Below the pieces are notes generated by a model, which saw only the letters and a program-made list of their open reading frames with translations, did no database searches and was not told the DNA's origin. Shown piece by piece: positions 12,683-21,864 of a stretch of DNA of 64,000 bases. How positions within the stretch are numbered: position 1 is the stretch's first letter; every line of letters starts with the position of its first letter. This stretch comes from Blastococcus sp. TML/M2B (lineage in GTDB: Bacteria > Actinomycetota > Actinomycetes > Mycobacteriales > Geodermatophilaceae): the NCBI RefSeq assembly GCF_016612865.1, contig NZ_JAENZZ010000002.1, positions 1,116,001 to 1,180,000 of the forward strand. Reading direction: 5' to 3'. The translations under genes were made by a program, and so were the position numbers.

Positions 12683-12752
12683 CCAAGATCAGCACGCACT
12701 GACGGTGGGCGGTCTCCGGATCGCCACCACCACCCGCGCGTGCTGATCTTGG
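12683..12752. repeat. Intergenic inverted repeat with 15-bp perfect arms
   Basis: The arms CCAAGATCAGCACGC (12683-12697) and its exact complement (12738-12752) enclose 40 bases that contain a further imperfect inner pairing (GGTGGGCG against CGCCACC). It occupies the 92-bp gap between two convergent genes, so it could end transcription from both sides, but it has no T-run. The size and the low GC of the outer arms compared with the flanking DNA suggest a dispersed REP/MITE-like element. Confidence 0.8.
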
Positions 12753-12762
12753 TGCGGCGGCA

Positions 12763-13212
12763 CTAGCTCGACGCGTCGTCCTTCCACCACCAGACCCGGT
12801 CGGGCGTGGCGACGACGTCCAGCGCCAGATCCATCGACTCGATCCCGACAGCCGTCCGCCGGAACGACTGCTGCAGGTTGACGTAGAACCCGTACCGCTC
12901 GCCCGAGGGCAGCCAGCTGACCCACACCGCGTGCCAGTCGCCGGGCCGCAGGATCCACAGGCACGAGACGTCCCACACGTGGTCGACGTGGATCCAGTCG
13001 CCCCGCGCGAGGAGGTCGAGGACCCGCGCGGTCCCCTCCCCCGGGTCCGGGCGGTGCGGCGGCGTCCACGGGACCTTGCGCACCGTGCCGGCGGGGAGCC
13101 AGAACAGCATCCGGTCCGGCGAGTCCTCCACGACGACCAGCGGGCGGGCCGCCCAGACGCGGTCGCGCCAGACCTCCTGGTGGACGACGACCTCCCCGGG
13201 CGCCCATGTCAT
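12763..13212 (-). CDS. DUF402 domain protein
   Basis: A 149-residue soluble protein rich in Trp (VWRDRVWAARPLVVV, WIHVDHVWDVSCLWILRPG, WVSWLPSGERYGFYVNLQQ). The YGFYVNLQ and DLALDVV stretches match the DUF402 (FomD-like/YgaC-like) barrel fold. Some members hydrolyse nucleotides or nucleotide-linked intermediates, but this one cannot be assigned a reaction. It starts at ATG 13212 and lies downstream of smc, separated from it by a 24-bp palindrome. It is absent from this place in the mycobacterial order as I recall it. Confidence 0.7.
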   Translation of the reverse strand: MTWAPGEVVVHQEVWRDRVWAARPLVVVEDSPDRMLFWLPAGTVRKVPWTPPHRPDPGEGTARVLDLLARGDWIHVDHVWDVSCLWILRPGDWHAVWVSWLPSGERYGFYVNLQQSFRRTAVGIESMDLALDVVATPDRVWWWKDDASS

Positions 13213-13245
13213 GGGCCCGATCGTGGCAGCAACCGCCGTCGAACA

Positions 13246-13269
13246 GGGCAGAAATGGCCATTTCTGCCC
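13246..13269. repeat. 24-bp perfect palindrome, copy 1
   Basis: The half-site GGGCAGAAATGG is followed directly by its exact reverse complement, giving a 24-base palindrome with no spacer. An identical copy lies at 39119-39142. This copy sits just after the stop of smc and before DUF402. Its AT-rich centre stands out from the surrounding GC-rich DNA. It has no loop and no T-run, so a classical terminator is unlikely; a protein-binding site or dispersed palindromic element is more likely. Confidence 0.9.
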
Positions 13270-13275
13270 CGGGGG

Positions 13276-16200
13276 TCAGGCGGCGGGGAGCTCGCGGAGG
13301 CGCTGGCTGATGACGCCGGTGATGCCGTCGCCGCGCATGCTCACGCCGTAGAGCGCGTCGGCGATCTCCATCGTGCGCTTCTGGTGGGTGATGACGATCA
13401 GCTGCGAGGTCGACCGGAGCTGCTCGACCAGGGTGAGCAGCCGGCCGAGGTTGACGTCGTCGAGGGCCGCTTCGACCTCGTCGAGGACGTAGAACGGCGA
13501 GGGCCGGGCGCGGAAGATCGCCACGAGCAGGGCGACGGCGGTCAGCGAGCGCTCGCCGCCGGACAGGAGCGAGAGCCGCTTGACCTTCTTGCCCGGCGGG
13601 CGGGCCTCCACCTCGATGCCGGTCGTCAGCATGCTGTCGGGCTCGGTGAGCACCAGCCGGCCCTGCCCGCCCGGGAACAGGGTGGCGAAGACGCCCTCGA
13701 ACTCGCGGGCGACGTCGGCGTAGGCGGCGGCGAAGACGTCGTGGATGCGGTCGTCGACCTCGCGGACGACGGTCAGCAGGTCGCGCCGGGTGCTCTTGAG
13801 GTCCTCGAGCTGGGTGGCGAGGAAGGTGTGCCGCTCCTCCAGCGCCGCGAACTCCTCGAGCGCCAGCGGGTTGACCTTGCCGAGGGTGGCGAGATCGCGC
13901 TCGGCGCGGGCGGCCCGCCGCTCCTGCACCGCGCGGTCGTAGCCGGTCGGCGCCGGGGGCTCCTCCCCCGCGGTCTCCGCGGCGGCGACCTCGGCCGGCG
14001 ACGGCGGCACCGGCGCGGCCGGCCCGTACTCGGCGACCAGGGTGGGCAGGTCGACGCCGTACTCCTCGGCGGCGCGGCCCTCGAGCGCCTCGATCCGCAG
14101 CCGCTGCTCGGCGCGGGCCACCTCGTCGCGGTGCACCTCGTCGGTGAGCCGGTCGAGCTCGGCGGTAGCCGCCCGCACCCGGCCGCGGACCTCGAGCAGC
14201 TCGGCCTCGGCGGCGGCCCGGCCGGTGGCCAGCGCGTCCCGCTCGGCGGCCGCGCGGGTGAGCGAGCCAGCCAGGGCGGTCAGCGCGACCTCGGCGTCGG
14301 CCCGCACCCGGCCGGCGACGGCGGCGCCGCGCTCGCGGGCGGCGCGGGCGGTGGCGGCTCGCTCGCGCGCGGCGCGTTCCTGCCGGGCCTGGCGGCGCAG
14401 CGACTCGGCGCGCCCGGTCAGCGCGCGGGCCCGCTCCTCGGCGGTGCGCACCGCCAGCCGGGCCTCGGTCTCGCCCTGCCGGGCCGCGGCGACCTCGGCG
14501 CGCAGCCGGTCGCGCTCCTCGGTGGGCGGCTCCTCCTCGACCGGCGCGGCCTCCGCCTCTGCCAGCCGCGACTCCAGGCCGGACAGCGCGACCTGGGCCT
14601 GCTCCAGCTCGCCCTCGGCGCGGACGCGCGCGGCCTCGTGCCGTTCGGCCTCGGCCGCGGCGGAGCGGGCGGCGGCACCGAGCTCGGCGAGCTCCGCGGC
14701 CACCTTGGACCGACCGCGGTCGGCGGCCTGCCGGGCGGCGAGCGCCGCGTCCACCTCGCCGGACCTGGCGCGGGCGGTCTCGCGGGCGGCGGCCAGCTCG
14801 TCGGCCAGCGCGGCGGCCCGGGCGACGGCGGCGGTCAGCTCGTGCTCGGCCTCGTCGACGCGGGCGCGCACCTCGAGGTTGGACGGCGCGTCCCGCTGGC
14901 CGCCCAGCGCCCAGTCGGCGCCGAGCAGGTCGCCGTCGGCGGTGACCGCGCGCACCCGGGGGTGGGTGCCGACCAGTTCGACGGCGGCGGGGAGGTCGGC
15001 GACGAGCGCGACCCGCTCGAGCGCGCGGGCCAGTGCCGGCCGCAGCTCCGCGGGCGCCTCGACCGCGTCCAGCGCCCACCGGGCGCCGGCGGGCAGCTCG
15101 GGCCAGCCGTCGCGCGGCACCGGCGGCAGTCCGCCGGTGACGAGCAGCCCGGCCCGGCCGCCCTCGGTGGTCTTGAGCCGCTCCAGCGCGCCGGCGGCAC
15201 CGGCGACCCCGGCCACGACGACGGCGTCGGCCATCCCGTCCAGCGCGGCGGCCAGCGCGACCTCGTCGCCGGGGTGCACGGTGAGCCGGTCGGCGACCGG
15301 CCCGAGGACGCCGTCCAGCCCGGCGGCCAGCACGGCGGCGGCACCGTCCGCGGGGGTGAGCCCCAGCGCCAGCGCATCGCGCCGCGCCTGCCAGGAGGCG
15401 CGGTCGCGCTCGGCGGCGCGCTCGGCGGCGGTCAGCTCGGTGACCGCCTTGGCGGCGGCGGTGTGCGCGGCGACGGCGTCCTGGTGCGCGGTGACCAGGG
15501 CGACGTCGGAGTCCTCCTGCTCGGCGACGGCCGAGCGCCGGTCGGCCAGCCGCTCGGCCGCGTGCTCGGCCCGCTCGGCGGCCTCGGCTGCGGCGCGCGC
15601 CAGCCGCTCGATCTCGGCCTCCCCCGCGCCGACCTTCGACTGCGCGGCGGCCACCTGACCGGAGAGGCGGGCCAGGCCCTCGCGCCGGTCGGCGAGGGCG
15701 CGGGCCGCGGCGACCCACGCCTTCTCGGCCTCGGCGAGCGCCTGCTCCAGGCGGCCCCGCTCGGCGACGACGCCGGCCAGCCGGGCGCGCTCGGCCTCCA
15801 GGCCGGCGGCGAGCTCGGCCTCGTGGGCCGCCACCCGCTCGGCCTCGGCGTCGAGCTGGTCGGGGTCGCGCCCGGCGGTCTCCGCGGGGGCGGCGGCCGA
15901 GAGGTGCCGCGACCGCTCGGCGGCCAGCGACGCGACGCCGCGGAACCGCTCGGTGAGCGCGGAGAGCCGGTACCAGGTCTCGGACGCGGCCGCGAGCAGC
16001 GGCGCGCTCTCGGCGAGCGAGGACTCCAGCTCCCCCTCCCGGCGGGAGACGACCGACAGGGTCTGCTCGACGGCGGTGCGGCGCTCGCGGGCGGCGTTCT
16101 CGTCGGCGACGTCCTTGTCCAGGGCGTCGCGCAGCTGCACGAGGTCGTCGGCGAGCAGCCGGAGCCGGGCGTCGCGCAGGTCGGCCTGCACGCCGGCGGC

Positions 16201-16842
16201 CCGGCGGGCCACCTCGGCCTGCCGGCCCAGGGGCTTGAGCTGGCGGCGCAGCTCGGCGGTGAGGTCGGCCAGCCGGTCGAGGTTGGCCTGCATGCCGTCG
16301 AGCTTGCGGAGCGCCTTCTCCTTGCGCTTGCGGTGCTTGAGGACGCCGGCGGCCTCCTCGATGAAGGCGCGGCGGTCCTCCGGGCGGCCGGACAGCACGG
16401 CGTCGAGCTGCCCCTGGCCGACGATGACGTGCATCTCGCGGCCGATACCGGAGTCGCTGAGCAGCTCCTGCACGTCGAGCAGCCGCACCTTGTCGCCGTT
16501 GATCTCGTACTCGCTCTCCCCGGAGCGGTACATGCGGCGGGTGATCGACACCTCGGTGTAGGCGATGGGCAGCGCGCCGTCGGTGTTGTCGATGGTCAGC
16601 GTCACCTCGGCCCGGCCCAGCGCCGGGCGGCCGGCGGTGCCGGCGAAGATGACGTCCTCCATCTTGCCGCCGCGCAGGCTCTTCGCGCCCTGCTCGCCGA
16701 GGACCCACGCGATCGCGTCGACGACGTTGGACTTGCCGGACCCGTTGGGGCCGACGACGGCGGTGATGCCGGGCTCCAGCCGGAGCGTCGTCGCGGACGC
16801 GAAGGACTTGAAGCCCTTGAGCGTCAGGCTGGAGAGGTGCAC
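13276..16842 (-). CDS. smc: Chromosome segregation protein SMC
   Basis: The structural-maintenance-of-chromosomes ATPase that compacts and segregates the nucleoid with ScpA/ScpB. The 1188-residue product is intact. It has Walker A GPNGSGKSNVVDAI near 32-45, long Ala/Glu/Arg-rich coiled coils on both sides of a hinge near 500-650 (LDGVLGPVADRLTVHPGDEVALAAALDG), the signature LLSGGERSLTAVALLVAIF, and a Walker B ending in VLDEVEAALDDVNLGRLL. The start at ATG 16842 gives MHLSSLTLKGFKSFA, the standard N-terminus. A coiled-coil composition this GC-rich opens long antisense frames that are not genes. Confidence 0.97.
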   Translation of the reverse strand: MHLSSLTLKGFKSFASATTLRLEPGITAVVGPNGSGKSNVVDAIAWVLGEQGAKSLRGGKMEDVIFAGTAGRPALGRAEVTLTIDNTDGALPIAYTEVSITRRMYRSGESEYEINGDKVRLLDVQELLSDSGIGREMHVIVGQGQLDAVLSGRPEDRRAFIEEAAGVLKHRKRKEKALRKLDGMQANLDRLADLTAELRRQLKPLGRQAEVARRAAGVQADLRDARLRLLADDLVQLRDALDKDVADENAARERRTAVEQTLSVVSRREGELESSLAESAPLLAAASETWYRLSALTERFRGVASLAAERSRHLSAAAPAETAGRDPDQLDAEAERVAAHEAELAAGLEAERARLAGVVAERGRLEQALAEAEKAWVAAARALADRREGLARLSGQVAAAQSKVGAGEAEIERLARAAAEAAERAEHAAERLADRRSAVAEQEDSDVALVTAHQDAVAAHTAAAKAVTELTAAERAAERDRASWQARRDALALGLTPADGAAAVLAAGLDGVLGPVADRLTVHPGDEVALAAALDGMADAVVVAGVAGAAGALERLKTTEGGRAGLLVTGGLPPVPRDGWPELPAGARWALDAVEAPAELRPALARALERVALVADLPAAVELVGTHPRVRAVTADGDLLGADWALGGQRDAPSNLEVRARVDEAEHELTAAVARAAALADELAAARETARARSGEVDAALAARQAADRGRSKVAAELAELGAAARSAAAEAERHEAARVRAEGELEQAQVALSGLESRLAEAEAAPVEEEPPTEERDRLRAEVAAARQGETEARLAVRTAEERARALTGRAESLRRQARQERAARERAATARAARERGAAVAGRVRADAEVALTALAGSLTRAAAERDALATGRAAAEAELLEVRGRVRAATAELDRLTDEVHRDEVARAEQRLRIEALEGRAAEEYGVDLPTLVAEYGPAAPVPPSPAEVAAAETAGEEPPAPTGYDRAVQERRAARAERDLATLGKVNPLALEEFAALEERHTFLATQLEDLKSTRRDLLTVVREVDDRIHDVFAAAYADVAREFEGVFATLFPGGQGRLVLTEPDSMLTTGIEVEARPPGKKVKRLSLLSGGERSLTAVALLVAIFRARPSPFYVLDEVEAALDDVNLGRLLTLVEQLRSTSQLIVITHQKRTMEIADALYGVSMRGDGITGVISQRLRELPAA

Positions 16843-16915
16843 GGGACGGAGAGCTTAGTGCCGCGGCCCGCCCGGCAGGGGGCGTCCGGGACCGGTGGTG
16901 CGGGTGGGGTGGCGC

Positions 16916-17104
16916 TCAGGCCAGCGCGGGCTCGGAGTCGTCGGCCATCGACAGCAGCTCGTGCGCGATCGCGGCGTCGCGGTGCGCGCGCAGCACCTCG
17001 AGCTCGGACTCCAGCCGGCGCAGCTTCGCCCGCAGCGCGGCGTTCTCCTCGACCAGGCGCAGCTGCGCGGGGGCGACGACGGAACCGAACAGGGCCTTGG
17101 CCAT
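16916..17104 (-). CDS. Small coiled-coil hypothetical protein
   Basis: A 62-residue protein beginning MAKALFGSVVAP and followed by a heptad-like stretch (RLVEENAALRAKLRRLESELEVLRA). I recall similar MAKALxG small proteins as conserved hypotheticals in actinobacteria, with a short hydrophobic head and a coiled coil. It lies between mutM and smc in the same direction. The ribosome site is weak (GGAAAGG about 12 bases upstream). Function is unknown; interaction with a cell-division or chromosome protein is possible but unsupported. Confidence 0.6.
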   Translation of the reverse strand: MAKALFGSVVAPAQLRLVEENAALRAKLRRLESELEVLRAHRDAAIAHELLSMADDSEPALA

Positions 17105-17270
17105 GGCTGGGACGGCCTTTCCAGACAGCGGGAGGGTGAGCCGGCGCCCCGGGACCCGGTCGGCGCGGCTGTGGTGATGCCAGGGTGACAGGCCCGCCGA
17201 CGCCGGTCAACGGCCGCAGGACCTGGCCACCGTGTCCGGGAGGTGTCGGATTCGTCACTCCCGGATGTCC

Positions 17271-18188
17271 TCAGGCCCGGCGCGCGCGGGCCGCCGTGCC
17301 CCGGGGAGCCACCGTCTTCCGGCCCCGCGGCGGCGGCTGGCAGACCGGGCAGCTGTAGCTGGACCGGTTCATGAACGACTCGCGCCGGATCGGCGTCCCG
17401 CAGCGGGGGCAGGGCCGGTCGAGCTGCCCGTAGACGGCGAGGAAGCGGGAGAAGTAGCCGCTCTGCCCGTTCACGTCGACGTACAGGGAGTCGAAGGACG
17501 TGCCGCCCTGGGCCAGGGCCTCGCCGAGCACGTCGCGCACCCCCTCGAGCAGGTCGGCCACCTGCGCGCGGGTGAGCTTGTCGGCGGGCCGGGCGCCGTG
17601 CAGCCGGGCCCGCCACAGCGCCTCGTCGGCGTAGATGTTGCCGACGCCGCCGATGAGCGTCTGGTCCAGCAGCGCCCGCTTGACCTCGGTCCGCCGGCGG
17701 CGCAGCGCGGCGGAGAAGCCGTCGACGTCGAAGGCCTCGTCCAGCGGGTCGATGGCGATGTGCGCGAGCCGCGGGGGGACGGCGTCGTCGGCACCCAGCT
17801 CCTCGACGACGAGCCCGCCGAAGGTCCGCTGGTCGACGAAGCGCAGTTCGCGGCCGCCGTCGGTGAAGGTGAAGCGGGCGCGTAGGTGCGTCTCGTCCGG
17901 CGCCGACGGCTTCTCGACCAGCAGCTGGCCGCTCATCCCGAGGTGGCCGACGAGGGCGCGGCCGGTGGGGGCGCCGTCGGGCTCGGCCATCGGCAGCCAG
18001 AGGTACTTGCCGCGGCGGTGCGCGGCGGTGAGCGTCCGGCCGGTCAGCGCCTGCACGAAGTGCTCCGCGCCCTCGAGGTGGCGGCGGACGGCGCGCGGGT
18101 GGTGCACCTCGACGCGGGCCACGGTGCGCCCGGCGACCCAGCGCTCCAGCCCCCGTCGCACGACCTCGACCTCGGGCAGCTCCGGCAC
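17271..18188 (-). CDS. mutM: Formamidopyrimidine-DNA glycosylase (Fpg/MutM)
   Basis: A base-excision repair enzyme that removes 8-oxoguanine and formamidopyrimidines and nicks the abasic site. The 305-residue product begins [15 protein letters not shown], so the catalytic Pro and Glu after the initiator Met are in place. GKYLWL carries the conserved lysine near residue 60. The H2TH region ([13 protein letters not shown]) is near 200 and the C-terminal zinc finger has CPRCG...CPVC with the conserved SYSCP. A short basic tail follows the finger. It begins five bases after the rnc stop. Confidence 0.96.
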   Translation of the reverse strand: MPELPEVEVVRRGLERWVAGRTVARVEVHHPRAVRRHLEGAEHFVQALTGRTLTAAHRRGKYLWLPMAEPDGAPTGRALVGHLGMSGQLLVEKPSAPDETHLRARFTFTDGGRELRFVDQRTFGGLVVEELGADDAVPPRLAHIAIDPLDEAFDVDGFSAALRRRRTEVKRALLDQTLIGGVGNIYADEALWRARLHGARPADKLTRAQVADLLEGVRDVLGEALAQGGTSFDSLYVDVNGQSGYFSRFLAVYGQLDRPCPRCGTPIRRESFMNRSSYSCPVCQPPPRGRKTVAPRGTAARARRA

Positions 18189-18192
18189 GGCG

Positions 18193-18963
18193 TCAGGCCT
18201 CGGCGGTGAGCGCGCGCCAGGCCACCTGGGCGGCCTCCTGCTCGGCGGCCTTCTTGGTGCGGCCGCGCCCCCGCCCGTGCACGGTGCCGGCGAGCACGAC
18301 CGCGGCGGTGAAGGTCTTCGCGTGGTCGGGACCCTCGTCGGCGGTGTCGTAGCTGGGCGCGCCCAGGCCGAGCGAGGCGCCGAGCTCCTGCAGGCTGGTC
18401 TTCCAGTCCAGGCCGGCGCCCCGGGTGGCCGACTCTGCCAGCAGCGGGTCGAACAGCCGGTGCACCAGCACCCCGGCTGCGTCCAGGCCGCAGCCCAGGT
18501 GCACCGCGCCGATCAGCGCCTCGACGACGTCGGCGAGGATCGAGTCCTTCTCCCGGCCCCCGGTGGTCTCCTCGCCGCGGCCGAGCAGCAGGTGCGGCCC
18601 GACGCCGCCCTCCCCCAGCCGCCGGGCGACGCCGGCCAGCGAGGTCATGTTCACGACCGAGGCACGCAGCTTGGCCAGCTGGCCCTCGGGGAGGTCCGGC
18701 TGGCTGCGGTAGAGCTCGTCGGTGACGACGAGGCCGAGCACCGAGTCGCCGAGGAACTCCAGGCGCTCGTTGGTCGGCAGCCCACCGTTCTCGTACGCGA
18801 ACGAGCGGTGGGTCAGGGCGAGGCCGAGCAGGTCGCCCGGGATCTCGACGCCCAGGGCGTCACGCGCCCACGCGGCGGCGCGCTCGGCGTGCTCCCGCCC
18901 ACCGGGGGGACGGCCTGCCCCGGCACCCTCGTCGGGGTGCGCTGCGGCGGCCGTCCTGCCCAC
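18193..18963 (-). CDS. rnc: Ribonuclease III
   Basis: A double-strand-specific endoribonuclease for rRNA and mRNA processing. The signature [16 protein letters not shown] (with the catalytic Glu and Asp) lies near residue 60, and a second acidic site [12 protein letters not shown] follows near 135. The C-terminal dsRNA-binding domain is seen as [20 protein letters not shown] and ends [20 protein letters not shown] chose the GTG at 18963 (256 residues); it lies 17 bases after the rpmF stop, giving the conserved rpmF-rnc-mutM order. Confidence 0.94.
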   Translation of the reverse strand: MGRTAAAAHPDEGAGAGRPPGGREHAERAAAWARDALGVEIPGDLLGLALTHRSFAYENGGLPTNERLEFLGDSVLGLVVTDELYRSQPDLPEGQLAKLRASVVNMTSLAGVARRLGEGGVGPHLLLGRGEETTGGREKDSILADVVEALIGAVHLGCGLDAAGVLVHRLFDPLLAESATRGAGLDWKTSLQELGASLGLGAPSYDTADEGPDHAKTFTAAVVLAGTVHGRGRGRTKKAAEQEAAQVAWRALTAEA

Positions 18964-18980
18964 GGTGATGCGGTCGTCGA

Positions 18981-19160
18981 TCAGACCGAGAGGACCTGGC
19001 GGCCGGAGTGCTGGCCGCAGTTCGGGCACGCGATGTGCGGCGGCTTGAGCTCGCCGCAGGCGCGGTTCGGGCACGGCGCGAGCGTGGGGGCGACGGCCTT
19101 CCACTGCGAGCGGCGCATGCGGGTGTTGGCGCGGGACATCTTCCGCTTCGGAACGGCCAC
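18981..19160 (-). CDS. rpmF: 50S ribosomal protein L32
   Basis: A 59-residue protein starting [20 protein letters not shown], the classic L32 N-terminus. It has a zinc-ribbon with four cysteines (CPNRAC and CPNCGQ) and ends [10 protein letters not shown]. It starts with GTG at 19160 and has AAGGAGAA nine bases upstream. The first cysteine pair is spaced CPNRAC rather than CxxC, which is an unusual variant. It sits two bases after the DUF177 gene, as in many bacteria where the pair is co-transcribed. Confidence 0.96.
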   Translation of the reverse strand: MAVPKRKMSRANTRMRRSQWKAVAPTLAPCPNRACGELKPPHIACPNCGQHSGRQVLSV

Positions 19161-19162
19161 GA

Positions 19163-19789
19163 TCAGTTCTCCTTGGTGGTGTCGTCGTCGCCGGGGGTGC
19201 CCGACGATGAGGCGAAACGCTGTGCGAGGCCGGCCCAGCGCGGGTCGGTGATCTCGTGCGAGTGGTCGGCGGGGAGGTCGTCGATGCGCTGACCGCAGTC
19301 GACGCAGAGGCCGCCGCAGTCCTCGTCGCAGACCGGCGAGAGCGGGAGGCTCAGCACCACGGTGTCGCGGGCCATCGGCGCCAGGTCGAGGAAGTCGCCC
19401 TCGACCAGGCGCACCTCGTCCTCCTCGCTGGTGGCCTCGGTGGTGCTGCCCTCGTAGGCGTACAGCTCCTGCACGTCGAGGGTGAGGGTGTCCTCGATCG
19501 GCTCGAGGCAGCGGGCGCAGGAGCCCACGAGCGGCGCCTCGATCTCGCCGGAGACGAGCACGCCCTCCATCACCGACTCCAGCCGCAGCCGGAGGTGCAC
19601 GTCGGCGCCGGCGGGGACGCCGATGAGCTCGACCTTCCAGTCGTCCGGCGCGGGGACCGTGCGGTCCAGCTCCTGCATCGAGCCCGCGCGGCGCCCCAGC
19701 TCCCGGAGGTCGAGCTTCCAGGGGTTGGCGGAGGGACGCCGGTCCGGGGTCGGAGCGGCGTCGCGGCGGGGCGCAGGAGCGGCAGGCAT
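19163..19789 (-). CDS. DUF177 (YceD-like) protein
   Basis: A 208-residue member of the DUF177/YceD family that accompanies rpmF and is implicated in large rRNA accumulation in other bacteria. Recognisable features are [16 protein letters not shown] near the start, GSCARCLEP in the middle and [16 protein letters not shown] near residue 170; the paired cysteines suggest metal binding. ATG 19789 is chosen because the upstream extension is low-complexity. The stop is two bases before rpmF. Confidence 0.88.
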   Translation of the reverse strand: MPAAPAPRRDAAPTPDRRPSANPWKLDLRELGRRAGSMQELDRTVPAPDDWKVELIGVPAGADVHLRLRLESVMEGVLVSGEIEAPLVGSCARCLEPIEDTLTLDVQELYAYEGSTTEATSEEDEVRLVEGDFLDLAPMARDTVVLSLPLSPVCDEDCGGLCVDCGQRIDDLPADHSHEITDPRWAGLAQRFASSSGTPGDDDTTKEN

Positions 19790-19934
19790 GTCAGTACTCG
19801 CGGTAGGTAGTGGGAGGGGCCCGACCCGGGGCGGAACCACCGGTGGTCGAACCAGGGAGCCAGCCTACCCGACCGGCCGGCCGGAACCGCTGGCGGCGAG
19901 GGAGATCACCCCGCGCGGGCCGGTCTGCGGGCCG

Positions 19935-20699
19935 CTACAGCCGTTGGACCGCCGCGACGGCCAACCAGAACAGGTCCGTCCGGGCCGACGACGTCTGCCA
20001 CTGGCGGCTGTCCCAGACCGCGCCGCTGACGTCGTCGCCCGCGTAGAGGTACTGCCCGAAGGTCACCGACCGGTGCCGGGCGACGGCGAGGAACGCCGCG
20101 GTCTCCATCTCCACCGTCAGGCACCCCTCGGCCCGCCGCGCCGCGACCTTGGCCTGCGTCTCCCGGTACGGGGCGTCGGTGGTCCAGGTCTTGCCCACCA
20201 CGTGCGGGACGTCGCGCTCGGTCAGCACCGCGGAGAGGACGGCGGTGACCCGCGGGTCGGCGGCGATCTCCCGGCCGGCCGGGAGGTAGTGGTACGAGGT
20301 CCCCTCGTCCCGGACGGCGGCATCGGGGACGACGACGTGCCCCAGCGCCAGGCCGGGGATCACCGCGCCCGCACCGCCGCAGGCCACGAACGTGCGGCAG
20401 CCGCTGGCGATCATCTCCTCGAGCACCCCGCTGGCCAGCGGGGCGCCGACGCCGGGGTGGAAGACCCCGATCTCGCCGCCGTCCACGCGCAGCCGGTACA
20501 GCGTGTGCGCGCCGCTCTCCCACGTCGTCGAGCCCACGACCTCCGCGCGGCCGTCGCCGCAGACCTCGTCGATCACGTCGCGGAAGAAGCACACGACCGC
20601 GCGCTCGGGCACGTCCCCGGCGACGGCCAGGGACTCGGGCACCATCACGGCGGGCGAGTGCCCGTCGAACTCGGCGAGCGGGAAGTCGGCGGGCGCCAC
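19935..20699 (-). CDS. Nucleoside phosphorylase family protein
   Basis: A 254-residue member of the PNP/UDP phosphorylase superfamily. FVACGGAGAVIPGLALGHVVVPD gives the glycine-rich phosphate-binding region and VEMETAAFLAVARH supplies the conserved ribose-binding Met-Glu pair. Uridine phosphorylase is the closest guess, but purine specificity or a nucleosidase cannot be excluded. The GTG at 20699 lies three bases after the stop of the coiled-coil gene. This gene is not part of the block order that I recall from mycobacteria, so it is probably a lineage addition. Confidence 0.78.
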   Translation of the reverse strand: MAPADFPLAEFDGHSPAVMVPESLAVAGDVPERAVVCFFRDVIDEVCGDGRAEVVGSTTWESGAHTLYRLRVDGGEIGVFHPGVGAPLASGVLEEMIASGCRTFVACGGAGAVIPGLALGHVVVPDAAVRDEGTSYHYLPAGREIAADPRVTAVLSAVLTERDVPHVVGKTWTTDAPYRETQAKVAARRAEGCLTVEMETAAFLAVARHRSVTFGQYLYAGDDVSGAVWDSRQWQTSSARTDLFWLAVAAVQRL

Positions 20700-20701
20700 C
20701 G

Positions 20702-21379
20702 CTACTCGCGCAGGGTGGTGCGGGCCTTCTCGACCGACCGCAGCATCCGCTCCAGCGTCGTCCCGAAGTCGGCGAGCCGGGTGTCGACGTACTCGTCGAC
20801 CTCCGCCCGCATGCGGGCCGCCTCGGCGTGCGCCTGCTCGCCGAGGGCGTCGGCGCGGTCGACCGCGGTGCGGTAGACCTCGGTCTCGGTGAGGAGCCGC
20901 TCGTGCTCGGCCTGCGCCTCGGCGATCATCGACTCGCGCCGGCGGCGGCCGTCGGCGACCAGCACCTCGGCCTCGGCCTCGGCGTCCACGATCAGCTGCT
21001 CGACGTCGAGCTGCGCCTGGCTGATGAGCTCGTCGCGCTGCCGGCGGGCGGTGGCGAGCAGCTCGTCGCGCTGGCGGCGGCCGGCCTCGAGCAGCCGCTC
21101 GGCCTCGTCCCGCGTGTGGGTGGTGAGCCGCTCGGCCTCGGCCTGCGCCTGCTGGAGGATCTCGGTGCGCTGCTCGACGATGGCGCCGGCGGCCTGCACG
21201 TCCTCGGGGAGGGACTCCCGCAGGTCGTCGAGCAGGTCCAGGACGTGGTCGCGGGGCACCATGCAGGAGCTCGACATCGGCACGCTGCGGGCGTTCTCGA
21301 TGACGGTGGTGAGCTCGTCCACGGTCTCGTAGAGCCGGTAGACGACCTCGGTGGTGTTCATCCGCCCGGGGCGGGTCAC
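20702..21379 (-). CDS. Coiled-coil protein, DivIVA-like
   Basis: A charged, largely helical protein of 225 residues (219 if translation starts at the ATG at 21361). MNTTEVVYRLYETVDELTTVIENARSVPMS forms the head, and from about residue 60 on there is a long Ala/Glu/Arg coiled coil (LTTHTRDEAERLLEAGRRQRD). Proteins of this kind beside coaD are widespread in actinobacteria and resemble DivIVA/Wag31 or ATP-synthase-b-like rods. I prefer the GTG at 21379, since GGAGGAGAAGG precedes it and it overlaps the coaD stop (GTGA). Function is not established. Confidence 0.75.
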   Translation of the reverse strand: MTRPGRMNTTEVVYRLYETVDELTTVIENARSVPMSSSCMVPRDHVLDLLDDLRESLPEDVQAAGAIVEQRTEILQQAQAEAERLTTHTRDEAERLLEAGRRQRDELLATARRQRDELISQAQLDVEQLIVDAEAEAEVLVADGRRRRESMIAEAQAEHERLLTETEVYRTAVDRADALGEQAHAEAARMRAEVDEYVDTRLADFGTTLERMLRSVEKARTTLRE

Positions 21380-21864
21380 GGCGCCTTCTCCTCCGCCGCG
21401 CGGGCGCGCAGCCGGGCGTCGACGACGGCCGGGACCAGCCGCGAGACGTCGCCACCGAAGGTGGCGATCTGCTTCACCAGGCTCGAGGAGAGGTGGCCGA
21501 CCTGCGGGGCGGTCGGGACGAACAGCGTCTCGATCGAGGCGAGCTCGCGGTTCATCTGGGCCATCTGCAGCTCGTACTCGAAGTCGCTGACGGCGCGCAG
21601 CCCCTTGACGATCACCGGGATGTCGTGGGCGCCGCAGTAGTCCACGAGCAGGCCCTGGAAGCTGTCCACGCGCACGTTGGACAGGTGGGCGACGGACTCG
21701 CGGAGCAGCTCGATGCGCTCCTCGACCGGGAAGAACCCGGCCTTGCCGGGGTTGACGAGCACGGCCACGACCAGCTCGTCGTACAGCGCCGAGGCGCGGT
21801 TGATGACGTCGACGTGGCCATTGGTGACCGGGTCGAACGAACCAGGGCACACGGCGCGTCTCAC
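21376..21864 (-). CDS. coaD: Phosphopantetheine adenylyltransferase
   Basis: Catalyses the penultimate step of coenzyme A synthesis, joining ATP and 4'-phosphopantetheine. The 162-residue product starts VRRAVCPGSFDPVTNGHVDVI, with the T/HxGH nucleotide-binding motif in TNGH. It continues with PGKAGFFPVEERIELL, FQGLLVDY and the C-terminal SSSLVKQIA. The GTG at 21864 overlaps the rsmD stop by the GTGA arrangement and gives the normal family length; a longer upstream extension would be in excess. Confidence 0.95.
   Translation of the reverse strand: MRRAVCPGSFDPVTNGHVDVINRASALYDELVVAVLVNPGKAGFFPVEERIELLRESVAHLSNVRVDSFQGLLVDYCGAHDIPVIVKGLRAVSDFEYELQMAQMNRELASIETLFVPTAPQVGHLSSSLVKQIATFGGDVSRLVPAVVDARLRARAAEEKAP

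Noticed and set aside
12763-13212. DUF402 gene as part of a fosfomycin or other phosphonate pathway
   Set aside because: No neighbouring phosphonate genes; the resemblance is to the broad DUF402 fold only.
13246-13269. 24-bp palindrome as the smc terminator
   Set aside because: It has zero spacer and no T-run, and its identical copy is near unrelated genes; a terminator role is not needed to explain it.
12931-17139. Very long open frames antisense to smc and neighbours
   Set aside because: They reflect high-GC third positions opposite a coiled-coil gene; the translated sequence is Arg/Gly/Ala-rich without any domain, and smc itself is intact.
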